A DNA stretch of 64,000 bases from Brevibacterium sp. JSBI002 (GCF_026013965.1 NZ_CP110341.1:868001-932000); one strand, 5' to 3'. Counted from the stretch's first letter, positions 1 to 11,978 are shown. A program made the numbers and translations. The notes: generated from the sequence alone by a model not told the origin.

Positions 1-3000
1 AAGAGCATGTGACCGATCCGCTGAAGGCCGCCATCGAACGTGGCCGCATCAACCATGCCTACCTGTTCTCCGGCCCGCGCGGGTGCGGCAAGACCACCTC
101 GGCGCGGATCCTGGCCCGGTGCCTCAACTGCGAACAGGGACCGACCCCGGTGCCGTGCGGGGAATGCCCGAGCTGTCTGGACCTAGCGAACGGCGGACCC
201 GGTTCGCTCGACGTCGTCGAGATCGACGCGGCCAGCCACAACGGCGTCGATGATGCCCGTGACCTGCGTGAACGTGCCGTCTATGCGCCCGCGCGCGATC
301 GGTACAAGGTGTTCATCCTCGATGAGGCGCACATGGTCACCTCGCAGGGCTTCAACGCTCTGCTCAAGATCGTCGAAGAGCCGCCTCCGCACATCAAGTT
401 CATCTTCGCCACGACCGAACCCGAGAAGGTCATCGGCACGATCCGGTCGCGGACCCACCACTATCCGTTCCGGCTGGTGCCGCCGGAGGCCCTGGGCAAC
501 TACCTCGAGGAGCTGTGCGCTCGTGAGGGTGTGCAGGTGGCCAAGGGCGTGCTGCCGCTGGTCGTCCGCGCCGGCGGGGGATCGGTGCGTGACACGCTGT
601 CGGTCCTCGACCAGCTCATCGCCGGGGCTGGGCCGGACGGCGTCGACTACGGCAGGGCCGTCGCGCTGCTCGGCTACACGCCGGACTCGCTGCTGTCCGA
701 CATCGTCGATGCGTTCTCCGCCGGTGACGGTGCCGGGGTGTACCGCGCGGTGGAGCGGGTCATCGAATCCGGTCAGGACCCGAGGCGCTTCGTCGAAGAT
801 CTGCTCGAGCGCTTCCGGGATCTCATCGTCATCAACGCCGCCCCCGAGGCGGCCCATGCCTTCCTGCCCGAAGTGCCGCCGGACCGCCTGGAGAGGCTGA
901 CTCTGCAGGCCAACGGATTCGGACAGGGTGAGCTCTCCCGTGCCGCGGACCTGCTGAATGTGGGCCTGACGGAGATGTCGGGTGCCACCTCGCCGCGGCT
1001 GCAGCTCGAACTCATCTGTGCCCGGATTCTGCTGCCCGGTTCCGGCCGCAGCCGGGATGCTGTGCTCAGCCGCATGGAGCGGATGGAGCGTCGCATCGGC
1101 ATGTCGGCCACCGGCGTGGCAGCGAACGTGCCGTCGGCGCAGGCAGTCCAGGATCAGGGTGCTTCGCAGGCCCCTGTGCAGGGCCAGGCGCCTGCTGCCG
1201 ATCAGGGTCAGTCGGGCGGTCGGCCGTCGGCAGGTGACACGTCTGCTGGTGCGCCGGGCCGCGGAGCCGGAGCACCGGCTGCGAACACGCTCTCCGGACA
1301 GACCCAGAGCACAGCTCACGACGACTTCGACGACATCGCAGCTATGGCCGCGGCCGCCGAATCGATGCTCAACGCACCGGTGGCACAGCCGGGGCAGCAG
1401 CCTGAGCAGGGGCAGCAGCGTCAATCAGATCGGCAGGGGTCGCAAGGGCAGGCCGAGCCGGAGCAGGCACCGCCGTCCGGACCTCAATCTCAGACCGCGA
1501 ACGCTGGTCCGCAGCAGCAGTCTGCTGTGGATCCCCGGAGCGCAGCTGACGGCCAGCCGGCGCAGGAACAGCAGCCATCTCCCGATTCGCCGCCCGAGCC
1601 TGCGGCCGAAGCGTCGGGCGCGCCGCAGAATGAGTCGCAATCTGTGCAGGAGAATCAGCACAGCCAGAACTCTGCCGATGCCTCCGCACCCAGTTCCGCA
1701 CCGGACTCCGAGTCGCACAAACAGCCTCAGCGTCAGTCGGCTCCTGCTCCTGCGGCTGCGGCTGCGGCTGCGGCACCGACGGGACCAGGATCTGCGGCTG
1801 CGGCACCAGCCGGACCTGGCGATGGCCCGCAACAGTCCGAGCAGGCAGCGGCACCGGAAGCGACATCGGTGGCGGGATCCGGCGACATCGGCGGTGAGAT
1901 CGAAGCGATCCGCCGCGCTTGGCCGAGCATCCTTGCCTCGGTGGAGAAGCGCAGCCGTCTGACACGAGCGATCATCGCGGCCAATGCGATCCCGCAGTCG
2001 TTCTCCGACGGAGTCGTCTACCTCGGCTTCAACAATGCCGGATCAGTACAGGGATTCCAGCAGCGCGACCATGCGGCCAAACTCGCAGCGGCGATCAACG
2101 ACGTCCTCGGCATCCAGGCTCGTATCGACGTCGGTGATGTCGGCCGGATCGGCGGAGGAAGTGCCGGTGCTGGCAATCAGGGCAAGGGCTCCTCGGCCCC
2201 GCCCATGAATGACTCCGGCGGCAATCACGGACCTGCGCCGAGCCAGCGCCGCCCGAGTCCACAGGAAGTCGCCGCAGTCGTCGGTACCCGTGAAGTCGAC
2301 AAACCACAGGTCGACCACGAGAAGTTCTGGGAACCCAGCGGTCCCACACAGGGTCCCTGGTCCTCCGACGACGAGGAGGGGGAACAGCCGGGCCCACCGA
2401 CTGAACCCACACCACAGGACGACCTCGATGAACCGGCCGATCAGGCAGAAGAGGGCTCGGCCGATTCTGGTCCGAAATCCTCGGCCGCTCAGGTTCCCGC
2501 TTCGGACTCGTCCGTCTCTGAAGGATCAGATTGGAACGCTCCTGAGCCGAGGAGCGTTCCTGACCGCGATTCTTTTGAACCAGCCGTCCCGGACGTCGTT
2601 GTGCCAGACTTGTCCGACGATGACTTCTTCGGTGGGCCGACAGATGCCGGAACCGATTCGACCGACCCCGCAAACGCACCGGCCGACGACTTCAATCATC
2701 CTGCCTCTTTACATCAGCAAGGATCAGCGTCTGCGGGTTCGTCCGGCTTCGCCGACGATTCGCCGATGGAGTACGTCGAACCGCGGTGGGAAGAGCCGAA
2801 TTGGAATGACGGTCTCTCACCGATCGACACCTCGCCGGTCGATGCGGCATCGACAGGCACAGCCTCGGCCGACGTCGACGAGACGAGCGCCGGCAGCGGA
2901 GCTGTCGACGTCGGAGCTGTCGTCGTGCCGCCGCCCGATGACGATCTCGACTATCCCGATCTCGGCGACACCCCGAGCGACTTCGGGGGAGGAGCCTTCG

Positions 3001-3338
3001 ACCAGCAGGCACCTGCCGTGCAGTCGCCGCCGGCCCATGGGGGAGAGGCGAAACCATTCAAATCGCGCTTCGCCGCACTCGCCGAAAAGCACGGTGCCAC
3101 CACCACTCCGCCTGCCGGACACGGTTACGGATCTGCTCCGCAGGCCAGCCCAGCTGGCGAGACCGCACCGGGGGCCGCCTCGGCGCCGGGATCGAATCCC
3201 AACCCGCAGCGGACGGGATCGGACGAGGACGAGTATGATCCGGAAACGGACCTCGACGTCTCCGAAGCGCCGCAGATGGGCGTCGATGTGATCGCACGGG
3301 TCCTCGGCGGCGAAATCATTGACGAAAGAGAAGTATGA
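1..3338 (+). CDS. dnaX: DNA polymerase III subunits gamma/tau (5' end outside window)
   Basis: Clamp-loader ATPase that loads the sliding clamp and bridges polymerase and helicase. The reading frame is already open at the window edge: codons from base 3 read E-H-V-T-D-P-L, the usual sequence about 20 residues into DnaX, so the true start lies upstream and the GTG at 9 is internal. Counting from that GTG, Walker [10 protein letters not shown] is at residues 22-30, a CX8CX2CX2C zinc site at 41-56 and a DEAH Walker B near 106. The AAA+ and collar part ends near residue 370. It is followed by more than 700 residues rich in Q, P, A, S, D and E, with a short AAAAAA tract and a small ordered-looking block (about residues 625-710). 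The stop overlaps recR by 4 bases. Much longer than E. coli tau (643 aa). Confidence 0.96.
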   Translation, partial: EHVTDPLKAAIERGRINHAYLFSGPRGCGKTTSARILARCLNCEQGPTPVPCGECPSCLDLANGGPGSLDVVEIDAASHNGVDDARDLRERAVYAPARDRYKVFILDEAHMVTSQGFNALLKIVEEPPPHIKFIFATTEPEKVIGTIRSRTHHYPFRLVPPEALGNYLEELCAREGVQVAKGVLPLVVRAGGGSVRDTLSVLDQLIAGAGPDGVDYGRAVALLGYTPDSLLSDIVDAFSAGDGAGVYRAVERVIESGQDPRRFVEDLLERFRDLIVINAAPEAAHAFLPEVPPDRLERLTLQANGFGQGELSRAADLLNVGLTEMSGATSPRLQLELICARILLPGSGRSRDAVLSRMERMERRIGMSATGVAANVPSAQAVQDQGASQAPVQGQAPAADQGQSGGRPSAGDTSAGAPGRGAGAPAANTLSGQTQSTAHDDFDDIAAMAAAAESMLNAPVAQPGQQPEQGQQRQSDRQGSQGQAEPEQAPPSGPQSQTANAGPQQQSAVDPRSAADGQPAQEQQPSPDSPPEPAAEASGAPQNESQSVQENQHSQNSADASAPSSAPDSESHKQPQRQSAPAPAAAAAAAAPTGPGSAAAAPAGPGDGPQQSEQAAAPEATSVAGSGDIGGEIEAIRRAWPSILASVEKRSRLTRAIIAANAIPQSFSDGVVYLGFNNAGSVQGFQQRDHAAKLAAAINDVLGIQARIDVGDVGRIGGGSAGAGNQGKGSSAPPMNDSGGNHGPAPSQRRPSPQEVAAVVGTREVDKPQVDHEKFWEPSGPTQGPWSSDDEEGEQPGPPTEPTPQDDLDEPADQAEEGSADSGPKSSAAQVPASDSSVSEGSDWNAPEPRSVPDRDSFEPAVPDVVVPDLSDDDFFGGPTDAGTDSTDPANAPADDFNHPASLHQQGSASAGSSGFADDSPMEYVEPRWEEPNWNDGLSPIDTSPVDAASTGTASADVDETSAGSGAVDVGAVVVPPPDDDLDYPDLGDTPSDFGGGAFDQQAPAVQSPPAHGGEAKPFKSRFAALAEKHGATTTPPAGHGYGSAPQASPAGETAPGAASAPGSNPNPQRTGSDEDEYDPETDLDVSEAPQMGVDVIARVLGGEIIDEREV

Positions 3339-3940
3339 GCGCTGTATACGAAGGTGCCCTCCAGGACTTGGTCGAAGAGTTCGGCAAGCTTCCGGGCATC
3401 GGGCCGAAATCGGCCCAGCGTCTGGCGTTCCACATCCTGCAGACGGACTCGCAGGATGTCAATGCGCTGGCACAGGCACTCACCGACGTGAAGAAGCGAG
3501 TGCGGTTCTGCGAGATCTGCGGAAACGTCTCCGAGGAAGCCGAATGCACGGTCTGTCAGGACCCGCGCCGCGATCGGTCGATGATCTGTGTGGTCGAAGA
3601 GCCCAAGGACGTCGTCGCGATCGAACGGACAAGAGAATACCGGGGCCTCTATCACGTCCTCGGCGGAGCCATCGACCCGATGGCCGGGGTCGGGCCCGAT
3701 AACCTGCGGATCAAGGAGCTCATGACGCGTCTGCAGGACGGCGAGGTCAAGGAGACCGTCATCGCCACCGACCCGAACCTCGAGGGCGAAGCCACCGCCA
3801 CCTACCTCGTCCGCCTGCTCGGATCACTCGGCGTGACCGTCACCCGCCTGGCCTCGGGGCTGCCCGTCGGCGGCGATCTCGAATACGCCGACGAAGTCAC
3901 CCTCGGTCGGGCCTTCTCCGGTCGTCGCGAAATCGACTGA
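3335..3940 (+). CDS. recR: Recombination mediator protein RecR
   Basis: Acts with RecO (and RecF) to load RecA on gapped DNA. 201 aa, the normal family length. Contains the N-terminal helix-hairpin-helix [17 protein letters not shown], a four-cysteine zinc motif (CEICGN...CTVCQD), and a Toprim domain ([14 protein letters not shown]) with the C-terminal [16 protein letters not shown]alker-like segment. The ATG overlaps the dnaX stop as ATGA, implying translational coupling. No ebfC/ybaB gene lies between dnaX and recR, unlike many bacteria. Confidence 0.97.
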   Translation: MSAVYEGALQDLVEEFGKLPGIGPKSAQRLAFHILQTDSQDVNALAQALTDVKKRVRFCEICGNVSEEAECTVCQDPRRDRSMICVVEEPKDVVAIERTREYRGLYHVLGGAIDPMAGVGPDNLRIKELMTRLQDGEVKETVIATDPNLEGEATATYLVRLLGSLGVTVTRLASGLPVGGDLEYADEVTLGRAFSGRREID

Positions 3941-3967
3941 CCGCCTCGGTTTCGCCCTCTTGACACC

Positions 3968-4019
3968 ATATCGATAATCGTGAAACATATTGCTTATCGA
4001 TATATCGAAGAACGATAAG
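3968..4019. promoter_or_regulatory. TATCGATA repeat cluster upstream of DUF2975/XRE pair
   Basis: An AT-rich patch in a GC-rich genome holds two perfect TATCGATA palindromes (3969-3976 and 3995-4002), an ATATCGA partial copy at 4002-4008, and an inverted pair CTTATCG (3993-3999) / CGATAAG (4013-4019). It lies 67-118 bases before the ATG at 4086. Position and symmetry suggest an operator, probably for the XRE regulator encoded at 4715. That link is inferred. Confidence 0.5.
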
Positions 4020-4085
4020 TCATCGGATTCGGCGAAGGACGGCGAAGAGCTCGCCTGCCCCACGCCGGGACGGGGAGGCGTTGTC

Positions 4086-4715
4086 ATGTCACCGACAGAG
4101 GAACAGCAGCCGCACGACGAACCTCAGAAGCGCAAGGCGTTCGGAACAGGTTACGAACTATGGATCGGTTTGGCGGTCGGCTTCTACGTCATCTATGCCG
4201 TCACTGATCTCGTCACGCGAATGATCCGCTCCGAAGTGGCGGTGGCGGTGGACTTCTCCGACGGCGCACCCTCCTTGCTCGATGCCGGGAACGGAGCGGC
4301 ATCCCTGTCCGGACTCACCGAGATCGTCGTTCCGATGTCCGACGTCTCGACCGGGGCGGTTGTGCTGGTGACCATCGTCGAAGTCACTCTTATCCTCACC
4401 GTGTTGGCGGCCGCGATCTCCTTGGTGCCTGTCATCCGTGACATCGCGGCGGGAACACCCTTCACGCCCCGGGCATCCCGCGCCTTCGCGGCGTTCGAGT
4501 GGATCGTGGCGATCGGGTGGATTCTCCACTTCATCGCCAAGGTTCCCGGCGGCAACTGGATCTCCGCCGATATCGGTATCGCTGATGAAGTCGGGCCGGT
4601 AATCACCGTCGTTCACGCATTCTTCGTTCTCGGGGTCGTCGGCGGCGCCGAACTGCTGCGGCGGTGCTTCAGATCAGGACGCGAAGCTCAAGAAGAGCTC
4701 GAAGGGCTCGTGTGA
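4086..4715 (+). CDS. DUF2975-like four-helix membrane protein
   Basis: About 209 aa from the ATG at 4086, chosen because GGGGAGG lies just upstream; an upstream TTG at 3990 would put the start inside the operator-like repeats. Hydrophobic segments: YELWIGLAVGFYVIYAVTD, VVLVTIVEVTLILTVLAAAIS, FAAFEWIVAIGWILHFIA and VGPVITVVHAFFVLGVVGGAEL, with a polar external loop between the first two. This matches the DUF2975 layout, a family of unknown function usually next to a small XRE regulator. That arrangement is present here: the stop overlaps the next start (TGATG). Confidence 0.7.
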   Translation: MSPTEEQQPHDEPQKRKAFGTGYELWIGLAVGFYVIYAVTDLVTRMIRSEVAVAVDFSDGAPSLLDAGNGAASLSGLTEIVVPMSDVSTGAVVLVTIVEVTLILTVLAAAISLVPVIRDIAAGTPFTPRASRAFAAFEWIVAIGWILHFIAKVPGGNWISADIGIADEVGPVITVVHAFFVLGVVGGAELLRRCFRSGREAQEELEGLV

Positions 4716-4948
4716 TGGTCGAGGAATTCGACTCATCCCGGGTCATCTGCCACCTCGACAGTCTGCTGACCCGGCGAGACATGAGCCTGACCGAACTGTC
4801 CAAACGCGTCGGGGTCTCGCTCGCGAACCTCTCCGTGCTCAAGAACAACAGAGCGAAGGCCGTGCGCTACTCCACTCTCATCGCTCTGTGCGAGGTCCTC
4901 GACTGTCAGCCCGGTGACCTCTTCACCGTGGAGCGACGGTCGGGCTGA
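4715..4948 (+). CDS. XRE-family (YozG-like) small helix-turn-helix regulator
   Basis: 77 aa, essentially one Cro/C1-type HTH: MSLTELSKRVGVSLANLSVLKNNRAKAVRYSTLIALCEVLDCQPGDLF. This is the typical size and sequence of the HTH partner of DUF2975 proteins. The start is the ATG at 4715, overlapping the preceding stop; a GTG at 4712 is also possible. It probably binds the TATCGATA cluster upstream of the pair and represses its own operon (inference). Confidence 0.85.
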   Translation: MVEEFDSSRVICHLDSLLTRRDMSLTELSKRVGVSLANLSVLKNNRAKAVRYSTLIALCEVLDCQPGDLFTVERRSG

Positions 4949-5311
4949 CCGTCAAGAGCAGCGCCCGTCGGCACGAAGCCGGCGGGCCGCCTCGGCGAGT
5001 GAATCGGGCGTTCCACGATGCCTCGTTTATAACGATTTCTGAGCGGGGGCTGAACGCCCGGTGACCAACCGCCGTCTCGCCTATGTGCACAGTCAACGCT
5101 CGGGTCTGCAGGTGCGGACATTCAGCCCGGTCAGGCGGTGTCTGAATGACGGGCGAAGGTGAAGCGGAATGACCTACCTCATACAATGGTTCAGGTGCCG
5201 GGAGCCCGACACGGCTGAAATCCTGATCGATGCAGCACGAGACCTCCATGTTTGGAACCATGGAATCGATCGCCTGGCACGGAACTTATCAGCGATAAGG
5301 AAGATACTGCA
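4949..5311. other. Intergenic region upstream of lysC
   Basis: 363 bases with no convincing gene. It starts with a hairpin (4963-4987) after the XRE gene, then an AT-richer patch around 5024-5040 and the leader of lysC ending in the ribosome site AAGGAAG (5297-5303). I could not recognise a lysine riboswitch or a leader peptide. Confidence 0.5.
4963..4987 (+). terminator. Possible terminator after XRE gene
   Basis: GCCCGTCGGC (4963-4972), loop ACGAA, GCCGGCGGGC (4978-4987): 10-bp stem with one G-T pair. No following T tract, so support is moderate. Confidence 0.4.
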
Positions 5312-7686
<2,375 letters not shown>

Positions 7687-7747
7687 GCGGCTCGATTGCT
7701 GATCGTCGGCGTTGACCGGTGACGTGCAGCAGTCCGCTGAGGATCGC

Positions 7748-7779
7748 AACCGCCCGGAAGCACCTGCTTCCGGGCGGTT
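7748..7779 (+). terminator. lysC-asd terminator
   Basis: Perfect 15-bp stem AACCGCCCGGAAGCA (7748-7762) / TGCTTCCGGGCGGTT (7765-7779), 61 bases after the asd stop. Confidence 0.8.
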
Positions 7780-7921
7780 CGTCATCTCCGGCGGCTCGTT
7801 CAGGGGCACGCGCGCTTGTGCAGGGCTGCCGAACTGGTTCAAGCGCAAACGCGGATTGCACACGGTAGACGGGCGCTGATGTGGGCTCTGCCTTGAACGA
7901 GCGGAAGTGAGCGCTCGCCCG

Positions 7922-7953
7922 CAACATATAAAAGCTTTGCTATATATAAATAT
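7922..7953 (+). promoter_or_regulatory. AT-rich palindromic candidate metalloregulator operator
   Basis: An almost pure A/T patch with the perfect 16-bp palindrome ATATAAATATTTATAT at 7934-7949, about 80 bases before the importer start at 8031. Zur- and MntR-type repressors commonly bind such AT-rich palindromes upstream of metal ABC operons; which regulator binds here cannot be told from the sequence. Confidence 0.5.
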
Positions 7954-8030
7954 TTATATTAGTGGCGGGCCCTCGATCTGAGTATCGTCGACGATGTTGC
8001 TTCATCCTCGATGCCTCAGAAAGGCTCCTC

Positions 8031-9113
8031 ATGACCTCCTCGCGCATTCTTCTCACCTCCGCTGCCATCGCCTCCTCGGCGACGTTGGTCCTCAGCGGCT
8101 GCGGGGGTCAGGCCTCCGAAGCCGACACTGGAGCTCTGCGCGTAGTGACCTCGACGAACGTCTACGCCGACATCGTCTCTCAAGTAGCCGGTGATTTCGC
8201 CGAGGTGACCCCGATCATCGATGATCCGAACCAGGATCCGCACTCCTACGAGGCAACCACGCAGGACCGTCTCAAACTGTCGAAGGCCGACCTCGTGGTT
8301 CAGAACGGCGGCGGCTACGACGCATTCATGACCGGAATGCTTGATGCCTCCGGTGCCGAAGTCGACATCATCGATACCGTTTCGATCTCCGGCCTGCCCG
8401 GTTCGGAAGGTCTCGGCAACGAACCGCACAACCATGATCACGGCGACGCCCATGACGACGAGGAGGCCCACGGCGGTGGGCACGCTCACGAGGGTGAGGA
8501 GGCACATGATCACGAACATGCCGATGAAGGCCACGATGAGGGCCACGATGAAGAGGGCCACGAAGGTCATGATCACGGATCATTCAACGAACACCTGTGG
8601 TACTCGGTCCCGACGATGACGAAGCTCGTCGACGAGGCGGCGACCCACCTCGGCGAGGCCCTGCCGGAACATCAGGGCGAGTTCGAGGAGAATGCGAAAG
8701 AGTACAAGGCGGAGCTGACCGCGCTGCAGGACGATATCGATGCGGTGAAGAAGGAACACGGCGGCGAGAAGGTCGCCGCGACCGAACCGATCCCTCTGTG
8801 GCTGTTCGACGATATGGGGCTCGAGAACGTCACCTCGATGGAGTTCCTCGCCGCGGTCGAAGAGGGCAATGATGTGCCGCCGCTGGTGCTCAAGGCCGCG
8901 GAGAAGCAGATCTCCGATGGAGATGCCGTGCTGCTTGGATACAATACTCAAGCGGCAGGTCCGCAGGCAGAGGCCTTGAAGTCCACCGCTGAGGACTCCG
9001 ACGTCCCGGTCGTCGACCTCGCCGAGACCATGCCTTCGGGAACACACTATGCCGATTGGATGGGCGGCTACATCACCGAAATCTCAACCGCACTCGAAGG
9101 GCACAAGCACTGA
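8031..9113 (+). CDS. Zinc/manganese ABC transporter substrate-binding lipoprotein (ZnuA-like)
   Basis: 360 aa from the ATG at 8031 (AGAAAGG upstream). The signal peptide ends in a lipobox, LVLSGC with Cys24, so it is probably a membrane-anchored lipoprotein. The fold is of the cluster A-I (TroA/ZnuA) type: VVTSTNVYADIVSQVAGD, DPHSYEATTQDRLKLSKADLVVQNG, EHLWYSVPTMTKL, and YNTQAAGPQAEAL near the end. A long His/Asp/Glu loop (about residues 130-185, more than 15 histidines) sits between the lobes, typical of zinc-binding members. First gene of a binding protein-ATPase-permease operon. The histidine loop favours zinc over manganese. Confidence 0.9.
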   Translation: MTSSRILLTSAAIASSATLVLSGCGGQASEADTGALRVVTSTNVYADIVSQVAGDFAEVTPIIDDPNQDPHSYEATTQDRLKLSKADLVVQNGGGYDAFMTGMLDASGAEVDIIDTVSISGLPGSEGLGNEPHNHDHGDAHDDEEAHGGGHAHEGEEAHDHEHADEGHDEGHDEEGHEGHDHGSFNEHLWYSVPTMTKLVDEAATHLGEALPEHQGEFEENAKEYKAELTALQDDIDAVKKEHGGEKVAATEPIPLWLFDDMGLENVTSMEFLAAVEEGNDVPPLVLKAAEKQISDGDAVLLGYNTQAAGPQAEALKSTAEDSDVPVVDLAETMPSGTHYADWMGGYITEISTALEGHKH

Positions 9114-9115
9114 AC

Positions 9116-9985
9116 ATGGCCAAGGAATCCGACGCTTCCGCACCGGCAACACCACGGGAGCCGGTGATTCGACTGCGCGACGCCGAACTGCGGTTCGGTC
9201 CGCGTGTGCTCTGGCACGATCTCGACCTCGACGTCGCGCCCGGGGAGTTCCTCGCCGTGCTCGGCCCCAACGGCACCGGCAAGACCTCCCTGCTCAAGGT
9301 GCTGCTGGGACAGAATGCACTGTCGGCCGGCACCGCTGAGGTCGGCGGTCGGGAAGTCCACAAGGGCAATCCCGCCATCGGCTACATTCCGCAGCAGCGC
9401 GGAATCGATCCGCACACTCCGATGCGCGGCCGCGATCTGGTGCGCATGGGCATCGACGGTCACCGGTGGGGGATGGGCCTGCTGTCCCGGGGGCGAAAGA
9501 AGAAGGTCGAAGACCTCTTGGCCTCCGTCGGCGCCACCGACTATGCCGACGCCCCCGCCGGCACGGTCTCCGGCGGTGAGCTGCAGCGACTGCGTGTGGC
9601 CCAGGCCCTGGCCAACGATCCCACGGTGCTGCTCTGCGACGAACCGCTGCTGTCCCTCGATCTGCACCACCAGCAGGTGGTGGCCGCGCTGCTGCACGAA
9701 CAGCGGGTCAAACGCGATGCCGCCGTCGTCTTCGTCACCCACGAGATCAACCCGATCCTGCCGTATGTCGACCGGGTACTCTATATCGTCGGCGGGCATT
9801 TCCTCATCGGCACCCCCGCCGAGGTGATGACCACCGAATCGCTGTCCCGCCTCTACGGTGCTCCGGTCGAAGTGGTCCGCGTCGGCGGCCGCCTCGTCGT
9901 CGTCGGCGGTGAAGAGGAATGCGTCGACCACCACAACCTGCCCGATGACTCCTTCGACCTCGACGGGACGGTGGTGAACCGATGA
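9116..9985 (+). CDS. Metal ABC transporter ATP-binding protein
   Basis: Powers import of the metal delivered by the lipoprotein at 8031. 289 aa from the ATG at 9116, two bases after the upstream stop. Walker A GPNGTGKTSLLKVLLG, Q-loop IPQQRGID, signature VSGGELQRLRVAQAL, Walker B VLLCDEPLLSLDLHH and switch histidine VFVTHEINP. The D-loop reads LLSLD instead of the common PLAGVD-type. Overlaps the permease by 4 bases. Confidence 0.93.
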   Translation: MAKESDASAPATPREPVIRLRDAELRFGPRVLWHDLDLDVAPGEFLAVLGPNGTGKTSLLKVLLGQNALSAGTAEVGGREVHKGNPAIGYIPQQRGIDPHTPMRGRDLVRMGIDGHRWGMGLLSRGRKKKVEDLLASVGATDYADAPAGTVSGGELQRLRVAQALANDPTVLLCDEPLLSLDLHHQQVVAALLHEQRVKRDAAVVFVTHEINPILPYVDRVLYIVGGHFLIGTPAEVMTTESLSRLYGAPVEVVRVGGRLVVVGGEEECVDHHNLPDDSFDLDGTVVNR

Positions 9986-10890
9986 GCATTCCTGAGATCT
10001 TCGCCAACCTCTTCACCTTCGAGGATTACGGCGAGCTCGTGGCGCTGCTGGCCAATTCTCTCATCGCCGCGGCGCTGCTCGGCGTCGTCGGCGGCCTCAT
10101 CAGCGTCTTCGTCATGGCTAGGGACATCCCCTTCGCCGTTCACGGGGTCTCCGAACTCTCCTTCGCCGGTGCCGCCTTCGCTCTGCTCGTCGGCTTCGAC
10201 GTCGTGACCGGGTCGATCGTCGGGTCCGTCGTCGCCGCACTCATCATCGGCATCGGCGGGGCCAAGGATTCAGAGAAGAACGCGATCATCGGCGTCCTCA
10301 TGCCCTTCGGCCTGGGACTGGCGATCCTCTTCCTCGCCCTCTACGACGGGCGAGCGGCGAGCAAGTTCGGGCTGCTCACCGGCCAGATCGTCGCCATCAC
10401 CCCCGGCCAGATCCTCACCCTCATCACCTGCGCGCTGGCCGTACTCGTGGTGTTGGCGATCGTCTGGCGTCCGCTCATGTTCTCCAGCCTCGACCCCGAG
10501 GTCGCACGGGCTAAGGGTGTGCCGGTCAGTGTGCTCACCATCGTCTTCATGCTCACCCTCGGCGTCGCAGTGGCGCTGAGCGTGCAGGTCGTCGGTGTCC
10601 TCCTCGTCCTCGCCCTCCTCATCACTCCCGCCGCCGCGGCGACTCAGCTCTCGGCCTCTCCGGTGTGGGTTCCGGTGCTCAGCGTGATCTTCGCCGTGAC
10701 CGCCTCGGTCGGTGGCATCCTCATCGCGCTCGGTTCGCCGGTGGTCCCGATCAGCCCGTTCGTCACGACGATCTCGTTCCTCATCTACGTCGTCTGTCGC
10801 CTCGTCGGCGGTCGCCGGATGAAATCCCTGCACCGCCGCCGCGCCCACCGCGCCGCAGAAGAGCACAACACCCCCATCCCCACCCCCTAA
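9982..10890 (+). CDS. Metal ABC transporter permease (ABC-3 family)
   Basis: 302 aa with about eight hydrophobic segments, e.g. LVALLANSLIAAALLGVVGGLISVFVM, FAGAAFALLVGFDVVTGSIVGSVVAALIIGI and VVGVLLVLALLITPAAAATQL. Conserved ABC-3 features: MARDIPFAVHGVSELSFAGAA and LDPEVARAKGVPV. The start overlaps the ATPase stop (ATGA). The basic C-terminus (RRMKSLHRRRAHRAA) is cytoplasmic. The operon ends at a large perfect palindrome. Confidence 0.93.
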   Translation: MSIPEIFANLFTFEDYGELVALLANSLIAAALLGVVGGLISVFVMARDIPFAVHGVSELSFAGAAFALLVGFDVVTGSIVGSVVAALIIGIGGAKDSEKNAIIGVLMPFGLGLAILFLALYDGRAASKFGLLTGQIVAITPGQILTLITCALAVLVVLAIVWRPLMFSSLDPEVARAKGVPVSVLTIVFMLTLGVAVALSVQVVGVLLVLALLITPAAAATQLSASPVWVPVLSVIFAVTASVGGILIALGSPVVPISPFVTTISFLIYVVCRLVGGRRMKSLHRRRAHRAAEEHNTPIPTP

Positions 10891-10891
10891 T

Positions 10892-10951
10892 TACTACCTG
10901 ACGGCGGCCCAGCAACCTGGCGCGAGGTTGCTGGGCCGCCGTCAGGTAGTA
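10892..10951. repeat. 60-bp perfect palindrome (27-bp arms)
   Basis: Arms 10892-10918 and 10925-10951 are exact reverse complements over 27 bases, with loop GGCGCG. The left arm begins TACTACCTGACGGCGG. It lies between the importer and the metallophosphoesterase, two bases after the permease stop. It can act as a terminator, but the length and perfection exceed what termination needs, suggesting a REP- or MITE-like repeat. Confidence 0.8.
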
Positions 10952-10975
10952 CTGGGAGCGGATAGAGTTGGGGGA

Positions 10976-11923
10976 ATGAAGAAGCGCGCTCTCCTCGCCG
11001 GTGCTCTTGCCGCCCCCACGGCCGCCGGAATCTGGGGTGCGGTCATCGAACCGCACCTCTTCGCCATCCGTCGCCACACCCTGCCGATCCTGCCTGCCGG
11101 AGCCGAATCCGTCCGGATTCTCCACGTCGCCGACCTGCACCTGGCTCCCTGGCAGAAGCACCGTGCCTCCTGGGTCAAAGCGCTCACCCGGCTCGAACCG
11201 GACGTCGTCGTCAACACCGGAGACAACCTCTCGGCCGACATCGTGCCCGACGTCCTCGACGTCTTCTCCGGTCTGCTCGACACACCCGGTGTCTTCGTCC
11301 TGGGGTCGAATGACTTCTTCTCGCCGCAGGCGAAGAATCCCGCGAAGTATCTGCGCTCGCCGTCTGAGGTCAAACACCGAGTGAACCCCGATCTCGACGT
11401 AGGGGCCCTCGTCCGCGGATTCGAAGAACCGACATCCCCGTCGGACTCTACGGCCGGCGGTCAGGGATGGCATTTCCTCGACAACACCGAGGCGGCCCTG
11501 ACGATCAAGGGCACCCGGATCCACTTCTCCGGGCTCGGCGACGCCCATATCGACCGCGACCTGATCCGTTGGAGTGGGGGAGAACCCGGCAAGGGCGAGC
11601 TTGAGCATCCGCGGTTCGATCCCGAGGCCGGCCTCAGGGTCGGCGTGACACACGCCCCGTATTCGCGGACCTTGGAGGCGTTCGCCTCGGCGGGGGCGGA
11701 TCTCATCATGGCCGGACACACTCACGGGGGACAGATCCGCGTTCCCTTTTGGGGTGCGCCGGTGACGAACTGCGACCTGGATCGGACACGCGCACGCGGA
11801 GTCTTTCCGTACCGGAAGAGCCTCGTCGCCATCTCCGCCGGACTCGGCTTCTCACCGTACTCACCAGTGCGTTTCGCCTGCCGACCCGAAGTCAGCGTCT
11901 TGGAACTCGTCGCAAAGGCCTAG
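10976..11923 (+). CDS. YkuE-like metallophosphoesterase
   Basis: 315 aa from the ATG at 10976, preceded by GGGGGA. An N-terminal hydrophobic segment (LLAGALAAPTAAGIWGAV) suggests membrane anchoring. Calcineurin-like metal motifs appear in order: VADLHLAPW, VNTGDN, LGSND, the later GLGDAHIDRD and VTHAPYS, and GHTHGGQIRVP. It is close to the actinobacterial class often next to a class A PBP, as here. Substrate unknown. Confidence 0.88.
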   Translation: MKKRALLAGALAAPTAAGIWGAVIEPHLFAIRRHTLPILPAGAESVRILHVADLHLAPWQKHRASWVKALTRLEPDVVVNTGDNLSADIVPDVLDVFSGLLDTPGVFVLGSNDFFSPQAKNPAKYLRSPSEVKHRVNPDLDVGALVRGFEEPTSPSDSTAGGQGWHFLDNTEAALTIKGTRIHFSGLGDAHIDRDLIRWSGGEPGKGELEHPRFDPEAGLRVGVTHAPYSRTLEAFASAGADLIMAGHTHGGQIRVPFWGAPVTNCDLDRTRARGVFPYRKSLVAISAGLGFSPYSPVRFACRPEVSVLELVAKA

Positions 11924-11978
11924 CCCGTTCAGCGGTTTCTGAAGATTTGCACAAGGCGAATTCGTTAAACTGGCTGTC

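Larger units (their letters stand above)
7687..8030. other. Intergenic region between asd and metal ABC importer
   Basis: 344 bases. Contains the asd terminator (7748-7779), GC-rich spacer without a convincing gene, and an unusually AT-rich promoter/operator patch at about 7922-7953 before the importer. Confidence 0.6.

Noticed and set aside
183..1424. Long reading frame on the minus strand inside dnaX
   Set aside because: Arg/His-rich translation without domains; mirrors the codon bias of dnaX and is a shadow frame.
8410..8580. His/Asp/Glu-rich repeats in the importer gene as a DNA repeat array
   Set aside because: They encode the metal-binding loop typical of ZnuA-type proteins and are not regular at DNA level.
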